From Alistipes megaguti (GTDB lineage Bacteria; Bacteroidota; Bacteroidia; Bacteroidales; Rikenellaceae), in the NCBI RefSeq assembly GCF_900604385.1, contig NZ_LR027382.1, forward strand, positions 3,206,863 through 3,270,862: DNA of 64,000 nt, in the 5' to 3' direction. The number at the start of each line of letters is the position of its first letter. The stretch's first letter is position 1. The position numbers and the translations under genes are program-made. The notes under the pieces are model-generated. The model saw only the letters and a program-made list of their open reading frames with translations. It searched no databases and was not told the DNA's origin. This document shows positions 54,558 to 63,797 of this stretch, piece after piece.

Positions 54558-54964
54558 GGGTTCGTATGGTTGTGTGATTGATTTTCCGATTCGGGGTCCT
54601 GCTCCGTCGCCACGAAGGCCTTCAACTGCGCGAAGAGTTTGTCAAAACCCAGGGTCTCGTGCTGCATCTGACGGATCTTCTCCGCCCCGAGCTCCGTGAG
54701 CGAGAAGAGCATCTGGCGACGGTCCTGCGGACTGATCGTGCGGTGGAGATACCCCTTCCGTTCGACCGTCGTGATGACCTTCGAGACTCGCGGCCCCGAA
54801 AGCCCGACAAAATCACACAACGTTCCGGCCGTACGGGCCCCACCCTGCTTCAGGCAGCAGAGCAGCATCGCCTCGTTGATCGTAATGCCATGACGCTCGG
54901 CAAACGCCTTTTCAAATTGGTACAGCGCCTTGTAAATCTCCTTGATGCGGCAAATTGGTTCCAT
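54554..54964 (-). CDS. MarR family transcriptional regulator
   Basis: The 136-residue product has the MarR winged HTH (AERHGITINEAMLLCCLKQGGARTAGTLCDFVGLSGPRVSKVI, then VERKGYLHRTISPQDRRQMLFSL as wing). It is translationally coupled (ATGA) to the sulfur-relay fusion and probably controls it. No cysteine pair of the OhrR type is obvious apart from LLCCLK near residue 36. Confidence 0.92.
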   Translation of the reverse strand: MEPICRIKEIYKALYQFEKAFAERHGITINEAMLLCCLKQGGARTAGTLCDFVGLSGPRVSKVITTVERKGYLHRTISPQDRRQMLFSLTELGAEKIRQMQHETLGFDKLFAQLKAFVATEQDPESENQSHNHTNP

Positions 54965-54983
54965 CTTTTCGATCTTTTCGTCA

Positions 54984-54991
54984 CAAAGATA
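54984..54991 (-). promoter_or_regulatory. Predicted -7 box of the marR-sulfur relay operon
   Basis: Minus strand TATCTTTG, 20 bases before the marR ATG, in an A/T-rich stretch. Confidence 0.6.
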
Positions 54992-55141
54992 AAATTATTT
55001 TCTATTAAAAACTATTTTTATTGGAAAATTATTATCGGACACGCGCCCCTCCGGAAAATAGAACAGGCGCTGATAGGGATTCACGACAACCTGACCGCTC
55101 ATAAAGAGCATGCGGTTCGAATTATTGTAATTGTCACCCGC

Positions 55142-55360
55142 CTTGGCAGCCGAGGAATTCACCCAATAAACACCCCGGGCATTCCCGTCCTTGGTGTCTG
55201 GGGATTCCTGCTCCACGATACCGTCATGACACCCTGGCGGGTTCTGATCGTTGCCGAGAACCTCAACCAGCTCGTCAACACGGACCTGATTACCAATCTC
55301 AATCCGGCCCCGAATCCGGACCTCTTTGCCGATACGTCGTGGATCCGTCCGGGGCGATAG
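55142..55360 (+). pseudogene. GH97 glycoside hydrolase fragment
   Basis: Plus-strand RGIHPINTPGIPVLGVWGF, TPWRVLIVAENLNQLVNTDL, and NLNPAPNPDLFADTSWIRPGR resemble the N-terminal half of GH97 (SusB-like) enzymes. The piece has no start and is cut off by a stop at 55360, where reverse-strand GH20 sequence begins. The overlapping minus-strand frame (54995-55363) is probably spurious. Confidence 0.65.
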
Positions 55361-55379
55361 CATTTCCGTTCACAGGCCC

Positions 55380-55845
55380 ACCCCACCTCGGCCAAAACTG
55401 TTTGGGAGAGAGGATGACGCGACAGCCCCGTCGGATGGCTTCGTAGGCATGAGCCGGATCCCGCCATACCATAAGGGTCACCTCGGAGGAGAGTTCCCCT
55501 TCGAGCAATTCGTCCCAGCCGATGATCTCCCGTCCACGGACCTGCAGCCACTGCTGGATGCGTCGTACGAAATAGCTTCGCAAAGCCGTCTCGTCGGCCA
55601 ACCGTTCCGTCTGCATCCGACGCCGGCACTGCGGACAATCCTGCCATCGCGTAACCGGACATTCGTCGCCGCCGATATGAATCTGCCGGGATGGGAAAAG
55701 TGCCAGGATCTCACTCAGAACATGCTCGATAAAGTGAAGGTCGTCTCCCGGCCCGCACAATAAAGATCCTCGCTGACACCCCATCGGGTCCAGACCTCGT
55801 AGGGGCCGCCCGTACACCCCAGCCACGGATAGGCTGCCAAAGCCC
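55380..55845 (-). pseudogene. GH20 beta-hexosaminidase fragment with frameshift
   Basis: Minus strand: AYPWLGCTGGPYEVW, TRWGVSEDLYCAGRETTF, then after a frameshift HFIEHVLSEILALFPSRQIH, GGDECPVTRW (catalytic Asp-Glu), GREIIGWDELLEG and MVWRDPAHAYEAIRRG. These are the central GH20 motifs; both ends are missing. Confidence 0.8.
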
Positions 55846-55984
55846 CCATTCCATCATCACCCGATCGAAATTAGGTGTCGAACAGATGCCGGAAAGCCTC
55901 CTCGTCACCGTCGGCAATGTGCCGTTGCCGGTTATACGTCGATTCATTTCTCATGGTGCGGAAAACGGGTCCCCGAAACGGAGA

Positions 55985-56866
55985 CTAGTTGTTGAAAAGC
56001 ACAAGGGTCGGTTTATGGTCGGAGGCTTCACGGGTGAAGTCGTCGTCGAGGGTCTCGGCACCGATCAACCGGCGGGACATGGCCTCCGAACAATAGACAT
56101 AGTCGATTCGTTTGCGGTTGCGGGTCTCGCTCGGGACAAACGCTCCGGGATGGAAATGCGCAACTGCATCGCACGGATAATAACGGCGGACAAGGCGGTG
56201 AACCCCATAGTCGGGCTGCGGACTGTAGCGGGTGCTGTCGACAGGCGACAACGAGTTGAAATCGCCCAGCATGACCCAATACGTTTCATCGGCAAAGCGC
56301 GGATTGAGCAGCGTTTCGTGCAGAATATGACGGATTTCGCGGACCCGCGTCGTATCACCCAGATTGTCCGAGCGGCTCTTGTCCTTGTCCTGCAGCGAAT
56401 AGCGCTGCGGCCAGAGATGGACCACCACGTAGTTGATGCCGCGGATCTTCACGTGAAGCGCTCCGTGCGAGAGCGAATCGCCGCCAGCGGACGGATCAGC
56501 TCCGGTTCGAAACGGGAGGTCACCGGATAGTTGTCCTGGAAGGCGCCGAGAGCCACATAGGGATGGCCCCACCGTGAAGAGAGTTCCTGAAGATGAGCGG
56601 GCAGGTACCGGGTGGAATCGTCGGTCGGCAACGACTGTTGTTCGGCATTCCAATGAGTGGCCGTCTCGCAAAAGGCCGCGACATCCACCTGCTGACGCTG
56701 CATCCACCCGACAAAACGATCATAATTGTCAAACTGATCATACCACATGCCGTCGGCGATGTTGTATTGCAACAGACGGCAGGGGGACTTTCGGCGATTC
56801 GGAACATCCTCCGATCGAAAGACCCGTCAGAATCGCAGCTACGGCTGCACGGACAAGGTACTTCAT
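55985..56866 (-). pseudogene. Frameshifted endonuclease/exonuclease/phosphatase-family lipoprotein gene
   Basis: The start at 56864-56866 gives a lipoprotein signal (MKYLVRAAVAAILTG, GGC). Register is lost near 56770. LQYNIADGMWYDQFDNYDRF to DNYPVTSRFEPEL follows in a second frame, and after another shift near 56465 HVKIRGINYVVVHLWPQR, YWVMLGDFNSL, RIDYVYCSEAM and DHKPTLVLF in a third. The EEP active-site motifs (HLWP, GDFN, SDHKP) remain, so the loss is recent. Confidence 0.8.
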
Positions 56867-57039
56867 AAAGTTCGGTTTCTACCGGTTTTTCACTTGCAGA
56901 CTGACGATCCACCCCATAAGCCGAACCTTTTCGATAAAAATAGTGATTTTTTTCGCAGATGCAATCCTTTCCCCGCTATTTTTACACCATTGTAATCTGT
57001 TTCCGACGGAGATGTCGCCCCCGGGATGACTCATCGCGA

Positions 57040-57059
57040 GGGGGGGGGAAAAAAAAAAA
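57040..57059. repeat. Homopolymer tract G9A11 upstream of the porin gene
   Basis: Nine G then eleven A, about 57 bases before a near-consensus CATCTTTG box (57116-57123). Confidence 0.7.
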
Positions 57060-57198
57060 TTCAGTCTCCATGCGAAATTGTCGCGATATTTCAAATTCAT
57101 TTCAGAATCCCGTTTCATCTTTGCATCGGGATTCCGGGATGCCGAAGAGTCAACCTCCGCTTCCGGAACCCTTCCTGACAAACAGAAAAAACCGTCCG

Positions 57199-58473
57199 AT
57201 GAAAAAACATTGCTTCCTGATCCTGCTGACTCTCCTGATCACCGGATCCGCATTCGCCCGTGAATCCGGGAAACGACCCCTCAAAAACACCATCGAGATC
57301 CCGGCCGACTCCACCGGCGAACTCCTCGCCCGGCTGCGAAACATGCCCAATATCGAGGTGGGAAAGGGAATCACCTTCCGCCCCAAAAACGACCGCTTCG
57401 AAATGACGATGCGTTTCCGCATGCAAAACCTGCTGGCCCTCTCGTTCGACGACAACCTCTCGCTCTCCGAAACCGACGCCCGTGTCAAGCGGCTGCGGCT
57501 GCGTTTCGACGGTTTCATCTACTCGCCCAAACTCGTCTACTCCGTTCAGTTGGGATTCACCGCCTACGACGCCGAGGTGCTCCCGAACGGCAACATGAAC
57601 ATCGTCCGCGACGCCATCGTCTACTACGTTCCGAGCCCCAAATGGAACATCGGATTCGGGCAGACCAAGATCAAGGCCAACCGCGCCCGCATCAACTCGT
57701 CGAGCGCCCTGCAGTTCGTCGACCGCAGCATCGTCAACAGCCAGTTCCACCTCGACCGCGACTTCGGACTCTTCGGCGAGTACAACCTCGACCACACCGA
57801 AGGATTCGATCTGGGATTCAAGGGTTCGGTAACCCTCGGCGAGGGCCGCAACTGGGGCTCGACCAACAACGGAGGCCTGGCCTATACGGGGCGACTGGAG
57901 CTCTATCCGCTGGGCCACTTCGCCGCAAAGGGGGATGTCATGGAGGGTGATTTCACCGGGGAGGAGCGGCCCCGTCTGCTCGTGGCCGGAGCCTGGTCGT
58001 TCAACCACAAGGCTTCGCGGCTGAGCGGACAGCGCGGCGGCTTCATGCCCGCGGGCCAGACCCGCAACATCGGTTCCTATTTCGTCGATCTGATCCTCAA
58101 GTACCGCGGCTGGGCCTTCTACACCGACTTCATGGGCCGCACCTGCCCGCAACCGACCTTCGGAACGACGGACCCCGCGGCATTCGTCTATACGGGGCAG
58201 GGCCTCAACGTCCAGACCAGCTATCTCTTCAACAAACGCTGGGAGATCGCCCTGCGCAACTCGACGCTCTTCCCCGACGGGGAGATTCACGCCTGGACCG
58301 GCTACCGCACCCACAACCAGACGACCTTCGGCGTCACGCGATACATCATCGGCCATTCGCTCAAGGTGCAGGCCGACCTCTCGTACAACACCTACGACCG
58401 ACTCGGGAATACGGTCGGTGCGGGGTTGCGCAACGGTTGGGAGCTGCGCTTCCAGGTCGAACTCGGCTTATAG
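57199..58473 (+). CDS. Phosphate-selective porin O/P-family outer membrane protein
   Basis: The 424-residue product has a signal peptide (LLTLLITGSAFARES) and OprO/OprP-like strands: GKGITFRPKNDRFEM, TDARVKRLRLRFDGFIYSPKLVYSVQLGFT, NIGFGQTKIKANRARINSS, and a C-terminal ELRFQVELGL. It forms an outer-membrane channel; phosphate or other anion selectivity is inferred from family only. The ATG at 57199 precedes the signal; the frame extends upstream without homology. It converges with the exonuclease gene and overlaps its end by six bases. Confidence 0.88.
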   Translation: MKKHCFLILLTLLITGSAFARESGKRPLKNTIEIPADSTGELLARLRNMPNIEVGKGITFRPKNDRFEMTMRFRMQNLLALSFDDNLSLSETDARVKRLRLRFDGFIYSPKLVYSVQLGFTAYDAEVLPNGNMNIVRDAIVYYVPSPKWNIGFGQTKIKANRARINSSSALQFVDRSIVNSQFHLDRDFGLFGEYNLDHTEGFDLGFKGSVTLGEGRNWGSTNNGGLAYTGRLELYPLGHFAAKGDVMEGDFTGEERPRLLVAGAWSFNHKASRLSGQRGGFMPAGQTRNIGSYFVDLILKYRGWAFYTDFMGRTCPQPTFGTTDPAAFVYTGQGLNVQTSYLFNKRWEIALRNSTLFPDGEIHAWTGYRTHNQTTFGVTRYIIGHSLKVQADLSYNTYDRLGNTVGAGLRNGWELRFQVELGL

Positions 58474-58962
58474 GATCTTCAGGGCGATACGCGCACAGGC
58501 CTCGGCATCGGCCAGCGCATGGTGGTGGTGTTCGAGATCGAAGCCGCAGGCCGCCGAGACGGTGTGCAGCTGGTGGTTGGGAAGCTGCCGTCCGAAGACG
58601 CGCCGCGAAGCCCGGCACGTGCAGTAGAACCGATAGCCGGGATAGGGCATCCCGTAGAGATCAAAGACCGCCCGCAGGCACCCCTCGTCGAAGGGCGAAT
58701 TGTGCGCCACGAGCGGAAGACCCTCGATACGCGGGGCGATGTCGCGCCACACCTCGTCGAAATCCGGTGCCGAATCGGTATCCGCACGCGTCAGCCCGTG
58801 GATGGCCGTCGTGAAGCGGCTGTAGTAGTTCGGGCGCGGATGGATCAGCCGATAGACGGTATCGGTGATCTCGCCGCCCCGCACGACGACCACACCCACC
58901 GAGCAGACACTCGTCCGCTGGCCGTTGGCCGTCTCGAAATCGATGGCTGCAAAATCCTGCAT
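58468..58962 (-). CDS. 3'-5' exonuclease (DnaQ/epsilon-like, DEDDh)
   Basis: The 164-residue product has the DEDDh motifs in order: AIDFETANG (Exo I), IHGLT, HNSPFDEGCL (Exo II) and HHHALADAEACARIA (Exo III, with H and D). It is a stand-alone 3'-5' exonuclease, like those seen in many Bacteroidota, for DNA or RNA trimming. A BRCT domain sometimes found in this group is absent. Confidence 0.9.
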   Translation of the reverse strand: MQDFAAIDFETANGQRTSVCSVGVVVVRGGEITDTVYRLIHPRPNYYSRFTTAIHGLTRADTDSAPDFDEVWRDIAPRIEGLPLVAHNSPFDEGCLRAVFDLYGMPYPGYRFYCTCRASRRVFGRQLPNHQLHTVSAACGFDLEHHHHALADAEACARIALKIL

Positions 58963-59064
58963 GGTCAGTTTGTTTCGTCCGGGCCCTCCCTCCGGAGGGT
59001 CTTTTGCTGTTTTTCGTCTGCAAAGATAGAAATTTCGGGGATTCGGCGGTTCGCACCCCGAAAC

Positions 59065-59090
59065 AAAAAAGCCCCACCCTCGCGGGTGGG
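59065..59090 (-). terminator. Terminator of the TonB receptor/beta-helix operon
   Basis: CCCACCC / GGGTGGG stem, four-base loop, followed on the minus strand by six U residues; 37 bases after the stop at 59127. Confidence 0.85.
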
Positions 59091-59126
59091 ACCGGTGAAG
59101 TCAGAAGGTTCAGGTATGACGAAGAA

Positions 59127-60584
59127 TCAATACTGCGCATTCTGCGGATCGAACTCGGTCCAGCCTTCGGTCCAGTTGTCCGTGGCGGAGAAGGCGCCGA
59201 TGTAGCTGACCTTCTCGAAGCCCTCGCTGACCAGGGCGTCGTCGAACGAAGCCCCCGTCAGAAGCGGGCTGCCCGAGGCCGGACGGCAGTCGAAGCCCGA
59301 AGCGAGGCTGTTGGGCTGCGTGAGCTTCAGATCGGCGATGTTGTCGAAGGTGCGGTTGTTGAGCCCCTCGGTCCGGAAATAGGCGGCCGAGAAGGTGCCC
59401 TGATCCTCCGCAAACTTCTTGTTCGCATCGCTGGCCAGCTGTGTCATGGCGGCGAAGACGACGTTCGAAATCTTGAACTTGCCCTTGGTGGCGTCACCCT
59501 GCGTGTCGGAGCCCTTGTCGTTCTCGACGATCAGACCTACGGGGAAGCCCATCGCCACGGAGTTGAAGCACGAGAGATTCGAGTTGCGGCGAATCTGCAT
59601 GGCGGCCTGGAACTGCCCCAGCTTCGAGCCGTTGTTGGGGTTCAGATTGCCGCCGTTGATGTAGTCGGAGGTGTTCGTGAAGGAGGCGTCCTGACCGATC
59701 GGGCCGACGAACGTCACATTCGAGAAGACGCACGACGTGCGCGGCGTGACGGAAGAACCGTCGGCGTTGTTGTCGCTCTCGAAGCCGTTCGACACCGAAG
59801 TGTCGGCCAGACGCGGATTGCGTACCCCGAGGCAGAACTGAACCTTGCCCGAGAAGCCGTTGTCCGTATCGAAATCGTCGTCCCAGCCGTGGTAGGCCAC
59901 CAGATGGTCGCAGTTGACCGCTCCGCCGAACCACTCGTAGGAGTCATCGTTCGAATAGGAGACCTGCACGTGGCTGACCTTCGTGCCCGAGCCGACCGAT
60001 CCGAAGGTGATGCCGTTGATCTCCTCATCCTCGCGGTAGGGGTAACCGGCAAACTCGACTCGCACGTAGCACAGTTCACCCGAGCTGTCCGCGTTGTCCT
60101 GACCGCCGTGGTTGGCGCGCGGACCGCCCTCGATGGTCATCTCACCCATGTTGTTGACGGCCTTGCCCAGCAGGATCAGTCCGCCCCAGTCGCCCGGACG
60201 GCGCGATCCGGCCGGCTTGTCCGACGTGAAGACGATCGGCGACGACGCCGTACCCACGGCGTGCAGTTTGCCGCCGCGCTCGACGATCAGCGACGCCTTC
60301 GTGCCCGAAACGCCCTTGATCACCGTACCCGGCTCGATGGTCAGTTCGGCTCCCGACGGGATGTAGACCCATCCGCAGAGTTCGTAGGTACCCTTGGGAA
60401 GCGTATACTTGCCGACCGGAATGGTGAACTCCTGATCGCCGTTGCCGATCTGCGTGCCGTCCTCGAAGAGAATGTCGCTCAACGTGCCGCCCGTATTGGG
60501 GCCCTTGTCGCCGTTGTCGTCGTTGCAACCCGCCGCTGCGAGTGCCAGGGCAGCCGTGGCTGCCAGAATTGCATGTTTCATCAT
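59127..60584 (-). CDS. Right-handed beta-helix surface lipoprotein
   Basis: The 485-residue lipoprotein (signal ALALAAAGCNDDNGDKG) has a parallel beta-helix body with repeated turns: TIEPGTVIKGVSGTKASL, GDWGGLILLGKA, GSGTKVSHVQVSYSNDDSYEWFGG and HLVAYHGWDDDFDTDNGF. No catalytic motif is recognised. It follows the TonB receptor by 34 bp and is probably its surface partner. Substrate unknown. A second ATG one residue later is equally possible. Confidence 0.8.
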   Translation of the reverse strand: MMKHAILAATAALALAAAGCNDDNGDKGPNTGGTLSDILFEDGTQIGNGDQEFTIPVGKYTLPKGTYELCGWVYIPSGAELTIEPGTVIKGVSGTKASLIVERGGKLHAVGTASSPIVFTSDKPAGSRRPGDWGGLILLGKAVNNMGEMTIEGGPRANHGGQDNADSSGELCYVRVEFAGYPYREDEEINGITFGSVGSGTKVSHVQVSYSNDDSYEWFGGAVNCDHLVAYHGWDDDFDTDNGFSGKVQFCLGVRNPRLADTSVSNGFESDNNADGSSVTPRTSCVFSNVTFVGPIGQDASFTNTSDYINGGNLNPNNGSKLGQFQAAMQIRRNSNLSCFNSVAMGFPVGLIVENDKGSDTQGDATKGKFKISNVVFAAMTQLASDANKKFAEDQGTFSAAYFRTEGLNNRTFDNIADLKLTQPNSLASGFDCRPASGSPLLTGASFDDALVSEGFEKVSYIGAFSATDNWTEGWTEFDPQNAQY

Positions 60585-60618
60585 ACTTTTTGACTATGAA
60601 GTGTGAATTGATTCGTTG

Positions 60619-63438
60619 TCAGAAGCGGGCCGAAACACCCAGCATGAAGCCGCGCCCCGGACGATAGCGTTTGGTGGTCTGCTCGCGCGTCTGCGTACGG
60701 CCCGACGCGTCGGTGAACTCCGGGAACTGGCAGAAGCGGATCTCCTCGTTCAAGAGGTCCCGGGCGCTGAACTTCAGCTCCCAGATCCGGCCCAGCCGTT
60801 TGCTGACGACCAGATCCAGCGCGTTGCGCGGCATCTCGTACATGTCGGGGATGTCGTTGTCGATCGAACCGCCCGACGAAAGGTCCGAACGTCCGATCCC
60901 GACGATGCGCTTGCCGATGCGGTTGTAGAGCACCCCGACCGAGAGCCCCAACCGTTCGGGCTGGTAGAAGAGGCCGCCGTTGACCAGGTAGGGCGACTGC
61001 CCCTGCATCGGGCGGTCGTGCTCCATCGAACCCTCGGCGAAGTTCACCTCGCTCTCGATGAGCGATGCGTTGAACGAGAGCGAAAAGTTCTTCAGCCCCA
61101 GGAAGGCCAGATCCTTGCGAATGTCGAGCTCCACGCCGTAGACGTTGGCCCGGTCGGCATTCTCGAAGGTATAGGTGTAGCTGCCGCCGGCATCGAGGAT
61201 CGCCGTCTCGATCGGATTGCGGAAGTGTTTGTAGAAGAGCGACAGGGAGATCGTCTCGCTCGACGTCGGGTACCACTCGTAGCGCAGGTCGGCATTCTGC
61301 ACGTAGGCCGCCGTCAGGTCGGGGTTGCCCATCACGCTGCTGAAGAGGTCGAAGTCGTAGTAGACCGACGACGACACCTCGCGGAATTCGGGCCGGTTGG
61401 TCGACATGCCGTAGGCGGCCCGCAGCTGGTGGCGGTCGGAGATGCGCCACGTGAGGTTGACCGACGGGAAGAGGTCGTCGTACGTATAGGAGGTCACCTT
61501 CGTGCGCCACTCCGAAACGCGCGTATAGCTGGTCAGGTCCATGTCGCTGTGTTCGAAGCGGACCCCGGCGTAGAGGCTCACCGGCCCCAGCGGCAGTTGA
61601 AGAGCCGCATAGGCCGCCGTCAGCAGGTTCTCGCCCTTGTAGCTGTTGCGGTTGTCCGTATCGTCGTAGACATAGAGCCGGTCGAAGCCGTAGTTGCCAT
61701 CCTGCAGGATCTCGTCGATCACGTCCCCGTAGGGGAAGTCCGCCGGGAGGTTCTGCACGTTGTAGCGGTAGTAGAAGGCCCGGGTGCGGTAGTTGCGCGT
61801 GCGGTACTCGCCGTAGAGACCCGCCCGGAGCATCGGAGCAAAGCGTTCTCCCTCCCGGAAGGTGTGTTCGTAGTTGACCGATGCCGAGGCGATGTGCTCG
61901 ACCAGGGAGGTGAAGTCTCGCTGGATCTCGTTCTGGTCCAGACGCATCTCGCCGTAGTGTTCGTCGCCGTAGATGTCGTTCTGCAGCAGGTTGATGATGC
62001 GGCGGTCGGGAAGGTGGCGGTCGGCGTAGGAGTAGCCCACGTTCCAGTCAATGCGGTGGCCGTCGGGCGTATGGGCACCGGCAATCTGGCCGTTGTAGGT
62101 CGTGCGGCTCGAGTGGTAGTACTCGGCCTTCTGCTGGTCGTAGTGCGAGGAGATGTTCTGCCAGCCGTCGCGGAACGTATACTTGTCCTGCCCGATCTGG
62201 TTGAAGAGGTTGCGCAGCGAATAGCGGCTGTGCGGACGCAGGTACGAGAGGTTGAACATCGCTCCGAGGTGCACGTCCGTACGGTACTGGTCGTCGGTGT
62301 ATTTGTAGAGGTATTCGGGCGTATCCTCACGCTTGTTGTAGACGCCGTAGCGCGAGTTCTCCATGTCGTTGATCGTGCGCTGCACGTAGCTGTAGTTCAC
62401 CGCGCCGTTCATCGCCAGGCGGCGCCCCTCGGAGAGGTTCCACGACCGCCCGAACGAGAACGAGAGCTTCTGATCGGGAACCGGCCGCCGCGTGCGTACC
62501 TGCCAGTCGTTGTTGAAGCCGTTGCGCGTCATGCGCGTCACAAAGTCGGCGTCCGAATTGTCGTAACGGCCGTCGATGCCCCCGGCGACCATGCGCCGCG
62601 AGCTGCCGAAGCCGAACAGCTCCGAAGCGAACCCCTTGTTATAGAGGAAGTCACGGAAGTGGGTCGCCGTATTGAGACCGATCGAATACTGAACCGCAAA
62701 GGCGTTGTCGTCGGGCTGGTCCTTGGTCTGAATCTTGATGAAGCCGCCCGTGAAGTCGGCCGGAACCTCCGGCGAGGGGGATTTCAGAATCAGGATGTTC
62801 TCGATCTGCCCGGCGGGGATCACGTCGAACGAGAAGGCCCGCGAATCGGCCTCCGAACTCGGAACGGCCGCGTTGTTGACCCACACGTTGTTGTAGCGCT
62901 GCGAAAGGCCCCGGGCGATGATAAATTTGTCGTCGATGAGCGAGATACCCGGAATGCGCCGGACCACCTCGCCGGCATCGCTGTCCTGCGTGCGGGCGAT
63001 CGTCTGGCTCGAAACGCCGCTGACAACCTGCAGCGAGTTCCGTACGTCGATATTGACGGCCGATTCGGTATTCGACCGTCGTACGGCCGTGACGACCACC
63101 TCGCCGACCTGCTCCGAGGTCTCCGTAAGTTTCACCTCGAGGCGCGTATCCGCACCGTCGCGCACCTCGACTCCCGTCAGGCGCGCCGTGGCGTAGGTCA
63201 GCATGCTTACCTCAATGGTATGGGTGCCGGCTTCGATGTTCCCCAGATGGAACGTGCCGTCGACATCGGTGGCCGTGCCGCGCGTCGTCCCCGCCAGCAG
63301 CACCGTGGCACCCAGCACCGGCTCGCCAGTGGACGCGTCGGTCACCACGCCCGAGATGGAGCCCTGGGCAAGGATCGTCTCAATCGAAAGTAGAAGCAGC
63401 GCTGCCGTGGTAGCAAGGTTTCGTCGGATTCTGTTCAT
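60619..63438 (-). CDS. TonB-dependent receptor with carboxypeptidase-regulatory-like domain
   Basis: The 939-residue product has a signal peptide (IETILAQG), a CarbopepD_reg-like domain (SISGVVTDASTGEPVLGAT), a TonB-box-like EQVGEVVVTAV and a plug (GEVVRRIPGISLIDDKFIIARG). A long barrel follows, ending MLGVSARF. The ARGLSQRYNNVWVNN and DFTGGFIKIQT segments place it with large TonB receptors of unknown substrate found beside beta-helix lipoproteins. The ATG at 63436-63438 is chosen (MNRIRRNLAT). Confidence 0.93.
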   Translation of the reverse strand: MNRIRRNLATTAALLLLSIETILAQGSISGVVTDASTGEPVLGATVLLAGTTRGTATDVDGTFHLGNIEAGTHTIEVSMLTYATARLTGVEVRDGADTRLEVKLTETSEQVGEVVVTAVRRSNTESAVNIDVRNSLQVVSGVSSQTIARTQDSDAGEVVRRIPGISLIDDKFIIARGLSQRYNNVWVNNAAVPSSEADSRAFSFDVIPAGQIENILILKSPSPEVPADFTGGFIKIQTKDQPDDNAFAVQYSIGLNTATHFRDFLYNKGFASELFGFGSSRRMVAGGIDGRYDNSDADFVTRMTRNGFNNDWQVRTRRPVPDQKLSFSFGRSWNLSEGRRLAMNGAVNYSYVQRTINDMENSRYGVYNKREDTPEYLYKYTDDQYRTDVHLGAMFNLSYLRPHSRYSLRNLFNQIGQDKYTFRDGWQNISSHYDQQKAEYYHSSRTTYNGQIAGAHTPDGHRIDWNVGYSYADRHLPDRRIINLLQNDIYGDEHYGEMRLDQNEIQRDFTSLVEHIASASVNYEHTFREGERFAPMLRAGLYGEYRTRNYRTRAFYYRYNVQNLPADFPYGDVIDEILQDGNYGFDRLYVYDDTDNRNSYKGENLLTAAYAALQLPLGPVSLYAGVRFEHSDMDLTSYTRVSEWRTKVTSYTYDDLFPSVNLTWRISDRHQLRAAYGMSTNRPEFREVSSSVYYDFDLFSSVMGNPDLTAAYVQNADLRYEWYPTSSETISLSLFYKHFRNPIETAILDAGGSYTYTFENADRANVYGVELDIRKDLAFLGLKNFSLSFNASLIESEVNFAEGSMEHDRPMQGQSPYLVNGGLFYQPERLGLSVGVLYNRIGKRIVGIGRSDLSSGGSIDNDIPDMYEMPRNALDLVVSKRLGRIWELKFSARDLLNEEIRFCQFPEFTDASGRTQTREQTTKRYRPGRGFMLGVSARF

Positions 63439-63466
63439 GCAGTCGTTTTCTCTCATTATCACGCTG

Positions 63467-63474
63467 CAAAACTA
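63467..63474 (-). promoter_or_regulatory. Predicted -7 box of the TonB receptor operon
   Basis: Minus strand TAGTTTTG, 28 bases before the ATG; the nearest upstream TTG is at a poor distance. Confidence 0.45.
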
Positions 63475-63570
63475 CCCCACGGCTGTTTCAACGCCGATAC
63501 GCCCCTGTGACAACCCCGCGAACGATCCGTTGCAAAAACGTTGCACCCCTGCCAACAGCAGATCCGGCAC

Positions 63571-63604
63571 AAAAAGAGAGCCGGAACCCCAACGGTTCCG
63601 GCTC
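63571..63604 (-). terminator. Strong minus-strand terminator
   Basis: Eleven-bp stem GAGCCGGAACC / GGTTCCGGCTC, five-base loop, then U5. It must serve a gene to its right. Confidence 0.85.
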
Positions 63605-63632
63605 CGGATTCTCGGATGAAGCCTCCGCACGA

Positions 63633-63758
63633 TCAACGACAGAGGACGATGTAATTGCGCAGGCGGTTGATCAGAACGACAGTCCACATGAAGAGGGCCG
63701 CGAGACCGGCCGGCAGCGGGAGGCTCCAGGAGGCTGCGGAAGGCTGCGGAAGGCACAC
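63633..63758 (-). CDS. Short membrane peptide or C-terminal remnant
   Basis: A 41-codon frame (GTG at 63756-63758) ends LPAGLAALFMWTVVLINRLR followed by NYIVLCR and a stop, a single convincing transmembrane helix just before a strong terminator. There is no ATG other than the internal Met, and upstream is the tandem repeat. It could be a small protein or the 3' end of a gene broken by the repeat array. Confidence 0.35.
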   Translation of the reverse strand: MCLPQPSAASWSLPLPAGLAALFMWTVVLINRLRNYIVLCR

Positions 63759-63797
63759 TAAAACTGTCCGGCGGAACTGGATCGGTAACCCCGAAAA

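Noticed and set aside
54995..55363. A 122-codon minus-strand frame next to marR
   Set aside because: It overlaps the GH97 fragment on the other strand and has no recognisable family; part may be another scrap, but not a supportable gene.
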